Shown piece after piece: positions 9,201 through 15,860 of a stretch of DNA of 42,605 bases. Origin of the DNA: DATAEK01 sp036258055 (GTDB lineage Bacteria; Acidobacteriota; Vicinamibacteria; Vicinamibacterales; 2-12-FULL-66-21); assembly GCA_036258055.1 (NCBI GenBank), contig DATAEK010000084.1:1-42605 (forward strand). The letters are read 5' to 3'. Made by a program: the position numbers and the translations under genes. The notes under the pieces were generated by a model. The model ran no database searches. It was not told the origin of the DNA and worked only from the letters and a program-made list of their open reading frames with translations. Within the stretch, counting starts at the first letter, position 1. Every line of letters starts with the position of its first letter.

Positions 9201-9491
9201 GTGCCGAAGGGTTTCACATGGGCCGTCGTCGCCTTCCTGATTGTCGCGGCATTCTGCGTCGGCAGAGCCAGCGACCGTGACGAAACGATCGTGACAGTGG
9301 TCGTGAGCTCGGCCGATCACGAACTCGCGGAAGGCTATTTTTCTCTCGGTGACGCCGCAACGATGATGGTCAAACCGGGAAGCGAACTCTACCGATTCCT
9401 CAGCCGCCAACGAAACCGTCGCGTGAAGATCACGATGACCGAAGATGGCGGACCGACGCTCTCACGGCTGCAAAAGGACGGCGGGAGATAG
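9201..9491 (+). CDS. Small single-span membrane/periplasmic protein, unknown function
   Basis: A 96-residue protein with one N-terminal hydrophobic segment (about residues 6-20; signal peptide or anchor) followed by a short basic, mixed alpha/beta domain. No family was recognised. The GTG at 9201 is chosen because AGGAG lies 7 nt upstream (9189-9193); an in-frame ATG at 9156 sits at the predicted transcription start and lacks a ribosome-binding site. The gene stands alone, divergent from the efflux operon, and follows the best sigma-54 promoter motif of the window. Its expression probably depends on an NtrC-type activator, possibly one of those encoded at 14-20 kb. Confidence 0.65.
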   Translation: MPKGFTWAVVAFLIVAAFCVGRASDRDETIVTVVVSSADHELAEGYFSLGDAATMMVKPGSELYRFLSRQRNRRVKITMTEDGGPTLSRLQKDGGR

Positions 9492-9493
9492 GC

Positions 9494-9612
9494 TTGCCAA
9501 CGCGCATTTCTTAGTGTCTGGGGCCCCTCCCCAGACACGGGCAGCCGCGCATTCGCGCTCACTGTAGCTCAGGGCTGCTCACTTGCGCCGCCGGTTAACT
9601 GCGACAGCCTGC
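9494..9612 (-). repeat. Dispersed palindrome-rich repeat, copy 1
   Basis: About 119 bp matching 9653-9775 as an imperfect direct repeat (roughly 80% by eye), including a hairpin with arms GTGTCTGGGG and CCCCAGACAC, a GCGCATTCGCGC palindrome, AGCTCAGG and TGCGACAGCCTGCT. The orientation is set by the copies at 13.1 and 41.4 kb. Together with the next two entries it fills the 286 bp between the small gene and ispH; no gene is present there. Confidence 0.8.
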
Positions 9613-9652
9613 TGCATTCCTCAGAATGCCGCGGGGCCCCACCCCCCGCGGC
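9613..9652 (-). repeat. Partial repeat unit: two adjacent hairpins
   Basis: Between the two full repeat copies lie a GCATTC/GAATGC hairpin (9614-9629, 4-nt loop) and, directly after it, a CCGCGGGG/CCCCGCGG hairpin (9629-9651). Read on the minus strand, this is the GGGGTGGGGCCCC plus GCATT...AATGC module seen in the other copies. Confidence 0.7.
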
Positions 9653-9775
9653 CTGCCAGCGCTTCGCTTCTCAATGTGTCTGGGGCCCCACCCCCAGACA
9701 CAGCAGCTCGCGCATTCGCGCTCGCCGCAGCTCAGGACTGCTCGCTCGCGCCGCTGATTAGTTGCGACAGCCTGC
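9653..9775 (-). repeat. Dispersed palindrome-rich repeat, copy 2
   Basis: Direct repeat of 9494-9612. On the minus strand it starts 2 nt after the ispH stop codon, so it forms the 3' flank of the ispH operon. Its GTGTCTGGGG/CCCCAGACAC hairpin could act in transcript ending or stability, but there is no U-tract. Confidence 0.8.
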
Positions 9776-9777
9776 TT

Positions 9778-10983
9778 TCACAACATAGCGAACCGATCTA
9801 GCTTTTCGATCACCTGGCCGACGATGTTGTTTGGCGTTGAGGCGCCAGCGGTCAGGCCGATGACCAGGTTTCCGCTCTCGGTCAGCCAGTCGCGCGCGAC
9901 TTCCTCACGGCTCGCGGTCGTCGACGGTGCGCCGACGGGCCGGTATCGGATTTCGGCGGGAGAGACGAGGCACTCCGGTTCGGCGATGTGATACGTCGTG
10001 ACGCGATCGGCGCAGATGCGCGCGAGGTTGCAGGTGTTGCTGCTGTTATAGCCGCCGACCACGAGCATCAGATTGAGCCGGTGCTCGTCAAGGAGCGAGA
10101 TGACCGCGTCCTGCCGTTCCTGCGTGGCGCTGCAGATCGTATCGAACGCCCGGAAGTGGCCTGCCTCCGCGGCCGCACCATAACGGTCCTTCATCGCGGC
10201 GCGGAACATCTCGCCAATCTCCAGCGATTCCGACATGAGCATGGTGGTCTGATTCGCGCAGCCGATTCGCTCGAGATCGCGGTCGGGATCGAACCCCGGC
10301 GAGACCGCCTCACCGAATTGCGCGAGGAATGCGTTCCGGTCGCCGCCGTGACGGATGTACTCGCAGACGACGGCGGCCTCCTCGCTGTCGAGGACGATCA
10401 GGTAGCGGCCGCGCGGGTACTTCAGCGCCTGTGACGCCGTCGCGCGGGTCTCCTCGTGGCGCACCTTGCCGTGAATGATCGACGTGTAGGCGTCCTGCGC
10501 GTAGCGAATGACGTTCTTCCAGACGTTCAGCACCGAGCCGCACGTCGTGTCCACGAGCGTACAGCCCTGGTCGGCGAGCCTCGCCATATCGCCGACGGTG
10601 ACGCCGAACGCCGGAAGAATCACGACGTCATCCGAACCGAGCGCGTCCCAGTGCTCGTCGGGATCGGAGAGAAACCTGATCCCGGCCGATCGCAGACGTT
10701 CGTTGACGTGAGGGTTGTGGATGATCTCGCCCGTGAGGAAGACGTTCCGGCCGGGAAAGCGGCGGCGCGCCTGATAGGCGTAGTCGACCGCGCGATCCAC
10801 ACCGTAACAGAAGCCGAATTCGCGGGCGAGGTAGACCGTCAGCCGCCCCGAATGGTACGCGAAGTCGTTGGCGCGGACGGTGTCGACAATCGAGCTGTGG
10901 TACGCCGCGGCCAGCTCGCCGGCCACGGCCTCCTTCATGTCCAGGCCCTTGCGGAAGATCAGCGGTTGTGAAGGGGAGGACAC
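9778..10983 (-). CDS. ispH: 4-hydroxy-3-methylbut-2-enyl diphosphate reductase (IspH/LytB)
   Basis: The last enzyme of the MEP isoprenoid pathway, a [4Fe-4S] enzyme converting HMBPP to IPP and DMAPP. The 401-residue length and the N-terminal extension (RKG...AAYHSSIVDTVRAND) match the longer plant/cyanobacterial class rather than the roughly 310-residue enterobacterial type. Cluster ligands are visible at Cys59 (GFCYGV), Cys148 (TTCGS) and Cys284 (TICSATQ), with the active-site HNPHV at 89-93. The GTG at 10983 keeps the conserved extension; ATG at 10938 is a shorter alternative. It begins 3 nt after the anti-sigma factor stop, so it is probably co-transcribed with the ECF sigma/anti-sigma pair. 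Confidence 0.95.
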   Translation of the reverse strand: MSSPSQPLIFRKGLDMKEAVAGELAAAYHSSIVDTVRANDFAYHSGRLTVYLAREFGFCYGVDRAVDYAYQARRRFPGRNVFLTGEIIHNPHVNERLRSAGIRFLSDPDEHWDALGSDDVVILPAFGVTVGDMARLADQGCTLVDTTCGSVLNVWKNVIRYAQDAYTSIIHGKVRHEETRATASQALKYPRGRYLIVLDSEEAAVVCEYIRHGGDRNAFLAQFGEAVSPGFDPDRDLERIGCANQTTMLMSESLEIGEMFRAAMKDRYGAAAEAGHFRAFDTICSATQERQDAVISLLDEHRLNLMLVVGGYNSSNTCNLARICADRVTTYHIAEPECLVSPAEIRYRPVGAPSTTASREEVARDWLTESGNLVIGLTAGASTPNNIVGQVIEKLDRFAML

Positions 10984-10986
10984 GAC

Positions 10987-11601
10987 CTACTTGGGCAGCT
11001 CTTGGTCACGCATCCGTGGCGTCAGGGCATCGATGGATTCGAGCGCAGGCAGATGTGATCGCGTCGCCGCCTCGTACATGAGCATCTCGTCGCTCGCCGC
11101 GTTCACGGGCGGAGCGGACGAACGGCCGGCAGACGGGGTCTGCGCGGTGTGGATCGCCACAGGGTGGAAGTCCGATCGATTGAATGTCGGCCGCAGATTG
11201 AGCATCTGGCCTGCGGCGATGCCCACAATCAGGCCTGCGGCGGCCGCGGCGGCCACCCAGCGCTGCGGCCGGCTGTGCGCGGCCGTCATCGTCCGGCTGA
11301 GACGGGGAAAGGCGATGACCCGGGCCGGACGCTCCATCGCCTCGAGCCGCCGCAGCACCTGCGCCTGCTGCGCGACCAGCCGATCCACGGGGAATGCGAC
11401 GTCGGCTTCAGCAATCGCGTCGTCGCGAATTCCGGTCAGCCACGCGCAGAAATCAGCGTACTTGGCGCGACATTCCGCGCATGAAGCCAGGTGAGGATTC
11501 CGTACGATCGGATCACCGGCCGATTCGGCATCGCTCCAAATCGCCGCCAGATCGGCATCGTCGAGATGTCCCTGACGGCTGATGCGGCTAAGGATTGACA
11601 C
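10987..11601 (-). CDS. Anti-sigma factor with zinc-finger-like N-terminus
   Basis: A 204-residue protein. The N-terminal cytosolic domain contains HLASCAEC, the His-x3-Cys-x2-Cys pattern of ZAS-type anti-sigma factors. A single membrane segment follows (WVAAAAAAGLIVGIAAG, about residues 110-130), then a short extracytoplasmic tail. It overlaps the ECF sigma gene by 14 bp (11588-11601), the usual sigma/anti-sigma coupling. It probably holds its sigma factor at the membrane until a signal arrives; the signal is unknown. Confidence 0.85.
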   Translation of the reverse strand: MSILSRISRQGHLDDADLAAIWSDAESAGDPIVRNPHLASCAECRAKYADFCAWLTGIRDDAIAEADVAFPVDRLVAQQAQVLRRLEAMERPARVIAFPRLSRTMTAAHSRPQRWVAAAAAAGLIVGIAAGQMLNLRPTFNRSDFHPVAIHTAQTPSAGRSSAPPVNAASDEMLMYEAATRSHLPALESIDALTPRMRDQELPK

Positions 11602-12268
11602 GACGTTTTTCTCCCGTACTTGCCGGCCCCGGCTGCTTCGCCTCGCGATCCTCGGCGAGCAGCGATCGCAATCGCCGAATCGCGCGAAACAGGTGAACTC
11701 TGACCGTGGACTCGTTCAACCCCGTCAACGCGCTGACTTCCCGGGACGTGCAGCCCTCGTAGTGGCTCAGCATGAACACCGACCGCTGCCGTTCCGGCAG
11801 CCTCGAGAGCGCCGCTGCGAGCTTCTGCCGGCGCTCTCGCGCGAGGAGTTGATCCTCTGGTGACGGACCGCTCGCCGCCACTCGCTCGGTAAAGTCCCGC
11901 TGCGTGCCAGGCGTGTCGGGCACCGGCACCAGCCACCGCTCGCGGCGCGTTCGCGCCTTGATCCGATCGAGGCATCCGTTGATCAGGATGCGCGTGAACC
12001 AGACCTCGAACGGCAGTTCCTCTCGAAACGACGACAGGTGCGAATACGCCTTGACGAAGGCGTCCTGCACCGCCTCGTCTGCTTCCGCGGCCTCACGCAG
12101 GTAGTGGAACGCGATCCTCGACGCGCGCCGCTGGTGGCGGGCCACGAGCTCCGCGTAGCGCTCGCGCGCGTCAGCGTGGCGTCCTTCCGCCTGCGCTGCT
12201 TTGACCGCCGAGGCAGCCGCGCTGTCGGCTTCCCGCGGTAGCAGATTGGCCGCTTGGGCTCCTGTCAT
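11588..12268 (-). CDS. RNA polymerase ECF sigma factor (RpoE-like)
   Basis: A 226-residue extracytoplasmic-function sigma factor with region 2 (YLREAAEADEAVQDAFVKAY...), a short linker and region 4 (LPERQRSVFMLSHYEG...LNESTVRVHLFRAIRRL, helix-turn-helix). No region 1 or 3, as expected for the group. It overlaps its anti-sigma gene. Upstream on the minus strand an AAC-16 nt-CGTAT spacing between about 12310 and 12275 resembles an ECF-type promoter, consistent with autoregulation; this is tentative. Regulating isoprenoid synthesis through the downstream ispH is possible. Confidence 0.93.
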   Translation of the reverse strand: MTGAQAANLLPREADSAAASAVKAAQAEGRHADARERYAELVARHQRRASRIAFHYLREAAEADEAVQDAFVKAYSHLSSFREELPFEVWFTRILINGCLDRIKARTRRERWLVPVPDTPGTQRDFTERVAASGPSPEDQLLARERRQKLAAALSRLPERQRSVFMLSHYEGCTSREVSALTGLNESTVRVHLFRAIRRLRSLLAEDREAKQPGPASTGEKRRVNP

Positions 12269-12294
12269 CGTGATACGCCTCGGGGCGCCGTGCG

Positions 12295-12323
12295 TTTACC
12301 GTTGCCCCGCATCCACATTATAG
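12295..12323 (+). promoter_or_regulatory. Sigma-70-type promoter for the DUF4159 gene
   Basis: TTTACC (12295-12300), a 17-bp spacer and TTATAG (12318-12323). The start site would be near 12330, about 27 nt before the ATG at 12357. No strong ribosome-binding site is visible in the short leader. Confidence 0.5.
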
Positions 12324-12356
12324 AGGCACCGCGGTTAGGGCAGTAGAATCAATCAC

Positions 12357-13022
12357 ATGGACCGAAATCCCGACGCCTCGGAGAGGCAGGGCCGGCCGCG
12401 TGGCTCGGAGTTCGTCTTCGCCAGGCTGCGGTACGACTCCGGAGACTGGGACTATAACCCGAAGGTGGCCGCCAACGTTCTCAACTCGGTGGTCGAGTAC
12501 ACCAAGATTCCGGTCTATCCCGAAGAGGTCGTCATTGCCCCGTCGTCAGAGGAGCTGCTGTCGTTCCCCTTCATCTTCATGACCGGGCACAAGCTCGTGC
12601 GCTTCACCGATTCCGAGCGGAAACGGCTGCGGAGCTTCGTGGAACACGGCGGCCTGCTGTTCTCCGATGATTGCAATCACGACGTGAACGGGCTGTATGC
12701 CCGCACGTTCGAAGAAGAGATGAAGACGACCTTCCCCGAGGGGGGCTCGATGCCCAAGCTCCCCAAGCAGCATCCCATCTACCGGAGCTTCTTCAAGTTC
12801 GAGGACGGGCCGCCCACGACCTCACACGAGCTGAATGGGTGGGGAGACGAGATCGTGCACGACTACCTGCGTGCGGTGCAGCACCGGAACCGGATCGGCG
12901 TCCTCTACAGCAACAAGGATTACGGCTGCGAGTGGGACTACGACTGGCGCAACAAGCGGTTCCAGCGCGAGGACAACACGAAGTTCGCCGTCAACGTCGT
13001 GGTGTATGCGATGACGTCTTAA
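12357..13022 (+). CDS. DUF4159 domain-containing protein
   Basis: A 221-residue protein without a signal peptide. It matches the DUF4159 family, a flavodoxin/glutamine-amidotransferase-like fold of unknown function: RLRYDSGDWDYNPK near the N-terminus, FPFIFMTGHK, then LRSFVEHGGLLFSDDCNH. Relatives often sit beside MoxR ATPase and DUF58 genes or as C-terminal domains of membrane proteins; here it stands alone between the divergent sigma operon and the convergent SpoIID gene. It has its own promoter motif. A heptamer repeat array starts one nucleotide after the stop. Family assignment is fairly secure; role unknown. Confidence 0.85.
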   Translation: MDRNPDASERQGRPRGSEFVFARLRYDSGDWDYNPKVAANVLNSVVEYTKIPVYPEEVVIAPSSEELLSFPFIFMTGHKLVRFTDSERKRLRSFVEHGGLLFSDDCNHDVNGLYARTFEEEMKTTFPEGGSMPKLPKQHPIYRSFFKFEDGPPTTSHELNGWGDEIVHDYLRAVQHRNRIGVLYSNKDYGCEWDYDWRNKRFQREDNTKFAVNVVVYAMTS

Positions 13023-13023
13023 C

Positions 13024-13065
13024 CTCGGCGTTCGGCGCTCGGCGTTCGGCGCTCGGAATTCGGGT
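13024..13065. repeat. 7-bp tandem repeat array (CTCGGCG/TTCGGCG)
   Basis: Six heptamers in perfect 7-bp register. The first four alternate CTCGGCG and TTCGGCG; the last two are diverged (CTCGGAA, TTCGGGT). The array starts directly behind the TAA of the DUF4159 gene (13020-13022). Confidence 0.9.
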
Positions 13066-13099
13066 CGTGCTGGGCTGTCGGTGACATGGAAACAAGCGT

Positions 13100-13190
13100 G
13101 GTATCAGCAGCGCCTGCGGCTGCAGCCGAGCACCAGGTGCGAGGCTGCGCGAGCGGGGTGGGGCCCCGCGAGCATTGATAAATGCTGACC
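13100..13190 (+). repeat. Dispersed palindrome-rich repeat, copy 3
   Basis: Ends in GCGGGGTGGGGCCCCGC followed by AGCATT-GATA-AATGCT (13171-13186), the same module as at 9613-9652 and 41.4 kb. The upstream part (TATCAGCAGCG...) is a diverged version of the TAAYCAGCGGCG block of the other copies. It lies between the convergent DUF4159 and SpoIID genes. Confidence 0.7.
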
Positions 13191-13212
13191 GAACCTCCGA
13201 ACCCACTCGATC

Positions 13213-14178
13213 TCAGTCCAAGCGTGAGATTCGCACGCCAGGGAAGTAGTACGACAGCACTTCCTTCGGCTTGGCGCCCTTGCTGAGCCGCGCGAACGCG
13301 CCGGCCTGACAGAGGCCGACTCCGTGTCCGAATCCCTTTCCTGAGAACACGACGCGCGAGGCGTTGATCGAGATGTCGAGGCGGTTGCTGCGAACCGCTC
13401 GCGGACCGAAGGCACGCGCGAGCACCTCTCGAAAGTCCTCGGTGCGGACGATGCGTTCGAGGTCGCCTTCGATCGCGATCTCTTTCGCGCGTCCCGACGG
13501 ATCTCTCATGACTACGTCGAGCCCGCGAAGACGGCGGCCGACGCGCGTTCGTGGATCGGCGTTGAGCGCTTGCCGGACGGTCTCAGCGGGCGCTTCGTAC
13601 CGCCACGACACGTGGGCGCCGCTGGCTGGGCCGTCGTCGTCCAGTTCACGGAGATACGGCGGATTCGGGCCCCCCCAGACGTCGGCAGCGGTGCTCGTTC
13701 GTCCGCCGCAATCGGCGTGGAACAGCGCGTCGGCCGGCGCGCCGTCGTACCAGAGGATCTGGCCAGAAGTGTGGCGTACCGCCTCAGCGGCTGCGGCGGC
13801 CCACCGCGACGTGCGCAGGCGTCCCGGCTCGTACAGCTGACAATGAGTCGTCGAGCAGAGGTCGAATCCCTCGCGGCTGTGTCGACCAACGTGCGCAAGC
13901 GCGTAGGTTCGACTGATCACCGCCTGCACCTCGAGCATGGATTCCACGATCGCCTCGTCGCCGGCCGCCGGCGCGAACTCGCTGAGAACAGTCGCCTCGA
14001 CGTAGTCTTCGAGCGGAACATCGCGGGTGACCTCCGTCGCCCGATCGAGCGCGCGGACCCGAATCGTCGACGGTGGGCGATAGGCAGGTCGCACCGCAAG
14101 AGGTTCGGTGCTGGAGCTGGCACAACACAGCGCCATCACGGCTCCCGCGACGAGCAGCGGCGGGATCGACCACTTCAT
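13213..14178 (-). CDS. SpoIID/LytB-domain protein (secreted)
   Basis: A 321-residue protein with an N-terminal export signal (about residues 1-20, ending in a CC pair, so a lipoprotein is possible) and a SpoIID domain. Landmarks are the VPLEDYV start of the domain, SRTYAL, the DLCSTTHCQLY segment, HADCGGRTS, and the C-terminal GFGHGVGLCQAGA block. In sporulating Firmicutes SpoIID is a lytic transglycosylase; in non-sporulating bacteria the domain is thought to act in peptidoglycan remodelling. ATG 14178 is chosen because the export signal begins there; longer in-frame starts run into the divergent regulator gene. The opposing NtrC-type gene starts 101 bp away. Confidence 0.88.
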   Translation of the reverse strand: MKWSIPPLLVAGAVMALCCASSSTEPLAVRPAYRPPSTIRVRALDRATEVTRDVPLEDYVEATVLSEFAPAAGDEAIVESMLEVQAVISRTYALAHVGRHSREGFDLCSTTHCQLYEPGRLRTSRWAAAAAEAVRHTSGQILWYDGAPADALFHADCGGRTSTAADVWGGPNPPYLRELDDDGPASGAHVSWRYEAPAETVRQALNADPRTRVGRRLRGLDVVMRDPSGRAKEIAIEGDLERIVRTEDFREVLARAFGPRAVRSNRLDISINASRVVFSGKGFGHGVGLCQAGAFARLSKGAKPKEVLSYYFPGVRISRLD

Positions 14179-14278
14179 CCCCGCAGTATCGGTCCGGGTT
14201 GGCAGTAAACTTAGGCCGATTCCGGCGACCGACATGTGGTCGCCCGCCCTTTTGACCCGTTGCCGGTGCTGCGGACCC

Positions 14279-15625
14279 ATGGCGCGCATCCTCGTAATCG
14301 ACGATGACCCCGGCGTCCGCGAAAGCATGACGCGGATGCTCCGGAGCGCGGGGTACACCGTACAGAGCGCGGCGAGCGGTGAAGATGGGTTCGACCTCGC
14401 GCGCGGCGACGCGTTCGACGTGATCCTGTCGGATATGCGGATGCCGGGGCTCTCCGGCCTCGACGTGCTCCGCAAGCTGCGCGACGTCCACGTTGACGCT
14501 TCCTTCATCATCATGACCGGCTTCGGCACCGTCGACACGGCGGTCGAAGCGATGAAGCTCGGTGCGGTCGACTTCGTCCAGAAGCCGTTCTTTCGCGACG
14601 AGCTGCTGATGCGCGTACGCGCGGCCGCCGACCGGCGCCAGCTCGCGCGGCAGGTGAGTCTGCTGCAACGTCAGATCCAGCCGACAGGATCGCTCGATGC
14701 GCTCGTTGGCGAGAGCGCGCCGATGCAGAAGACGAAGGAGCTGATTCGACGGGCGGCGGCGGCGCCTGGCACGGTACTCATCACCGGCGAAACCGGCACC
14801 GGCAAAGAGCTCGCCGCACGCGCGATTCACGCCGGCAGTCCGCGTGCGAGCCGTCCGTTCGTCGCGCTGAACTGTGCGGCGCTCACAGAGTCGCTGCTGG
14901 AGAACGAGCTGTTCGGCCACGCACGTGGCGCCTTCACCGGCGCGGCAGGGTCGCGCTCGGGGCTCATCGAGCATGCCTCGAGCGGCACGCTGTTCCTCGA
15001 CGAGATCGGCACGATGTCGACGACGCTGCAGGCCAAGCTGCTGCGCGCGCTCGACTCGGGCGAAGTACGACGCATTGGCGAGAACGAGAGCCGGCGGGTG
15101 GACGTACGGTTCGTGACTGCGACGAACGTCGATCTCCGGGCCGCCGTCGACGCGGGTGGCTTTCGGAGCGACCTCTACTATCGCGTCAACGTTCATCGGG
15201 TACACATGCCGCCGCTGCGCGAGCGCGCCGGCGATCTGCCGCTCCTGGTCGCCCACTTCCTGGGACGCTACGGCAATGGCGCGGGCGTCACCGGCTGTAC
15301 GGACAGCGCGATGGAGGCCCTCGCCGCGTACGACTATCCGGGCAACGTTCGACAGCTCGAGCACATCATCCAGCGAGCGGTCGCGATTGCGAGACCTCCC
15401 GATCTCGATCCCGGCGATCTGCCAGAGGAGCTTTTCGCTTCAGCGCGCGCCACGCCGCCGGCATCCGAGGGCACGGTCGCGGCCGCGCGCGAACGGGCCG
15501 AACGCGACATGATCGTCGCGACGCTCGGACGGAATAGAGGGGAGATTGGCGCGGCTGCCCGCGAATTGCAGGTCAGTCGCACCACGATGTGGCGGCTGAT
15601 GAAGAAGCACGGGATCGAGGTCTGA
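14279..15625 (+). CDS. NtrC-type sigma-54 response regulator
   Basis: 448 residues: receiver domain (VIDDDPG near the start, phosphoacceptor in LSDMRMPG, K in VQKPF), AAA+ sigma-54 activation domain (Walker A GETGTGKE, intact GAFTGA loop at 217-222, Walker B FLDEIG) and a C-terminal Fis-type helix-turn-helix. It should bind enhancers and drive sigma-54 promoters after phosphorylation. ATG 14279 starts exactly at the receiver domain (MARILVIDDD); longer in-frame starts run into the SpoIID promoter region. No kinase directly adjoins it, but a histidine kinase and a second NtrC-type regulator follow within 240 bp, so cross-talk is possible. Confidence 0.95.
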   Translation: MARILVIDDDPGVRESMTRMLRSAGYTVQSAASGEDGFDLARGDAFDVILSDMRMPGLSGLDVLRKLRDVHVDASFIIMTGFGTVDTAVEAMKLGAVDFVQKPFFRDELLMRVRAAADRRQLARQVSLLQRQIQPTGSLDALVGESAPMQKTKELIRRAAAAPGTVLITGETGTGKELAARAIHAGSPRASRPFVALNCAALTESLLENELFGHARGAFTGAAGSRSGLIEHASSGTLFLDEIGTMSTTLQAKLLRALDSGEVRRIGENESRRVDVRFVTATNVDLRAAVDAGGFRSDLYYRVNVHRVHMPPLRERAGDLPLLVAHFLGRYGNGAGVTGCTDSAMEALAAYDYPGNVRQLEHIIQRAVAIARPPDLDPGDLPEELFASARATPPASEGTVAAARERAERDMIVATLGRNRGEIGAAARELQVSRTTMWRLMKKHGIEV

Positions 15626-15654
15626 GCAACCGTCGGCTGGCGGGTGGGCGCCTT

Positions 15655-15689
15655 GACGTTTCACCTCTGGAACAGCACGACGTTTCACC
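15655..15689. promoter_or_regulatory. Paired direct repeats GACGTTTCACC (candidate enhancer)
   Basis: Two exact 11-bp copies at 15655-15665 and 15679-15689, 24 bp apart centre to centre. They lie about 130-165 bp upstream of the start site predicted from the sigma-54-like motif at 15795. Tandem sites at this distance are typical for NtrC-family activators. A similar element occurs at 9046, and a shorter one (GACGTTTC) at 19747. Confidence 0.45.
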
Positions 15690-15794
15690 CACGTAACACG
15701 CACGCGTCTTCGCGCCGATCACGTTGACCGGCGGAGAGCGCTAACCCTCTGAAAACACGCCGTCTGGAGCGGTGGCCGCTGCCCTCGTCTCTAA

Positions 15795-15811
15795 CGGCGC
15801 GTCGCTTGCTT
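15795..15811 (+). promoter_or_regulatory. Candidate sigma-54 promoter of the kinase operon
   Basis: CGGCGCGTCGCTTGCTT has GG and GC 10 bp apart and a good TTGCTT -12 element; the -24 half (CGGCGCG) deviates from TGGCACG at two positions. The predicted start near 15821 lies 40 bp before the kinase ATG. Confidence 0.4.
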
Positions 15812-15860
15812 ATGGCCATGCGGCCTCCTGCGCTCACGATGGCGCCGGACGCCTGCACAC

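Noticed and set aside
15769..15784. Second sigma-54-like spacing (GG-10-GC within CTGGAGCGGTGGCCGCTG)
   Set aside because: Neither half matches TGGCAC or TTGC well; the motif at 15795 is closer to consensus and nearer the gene.
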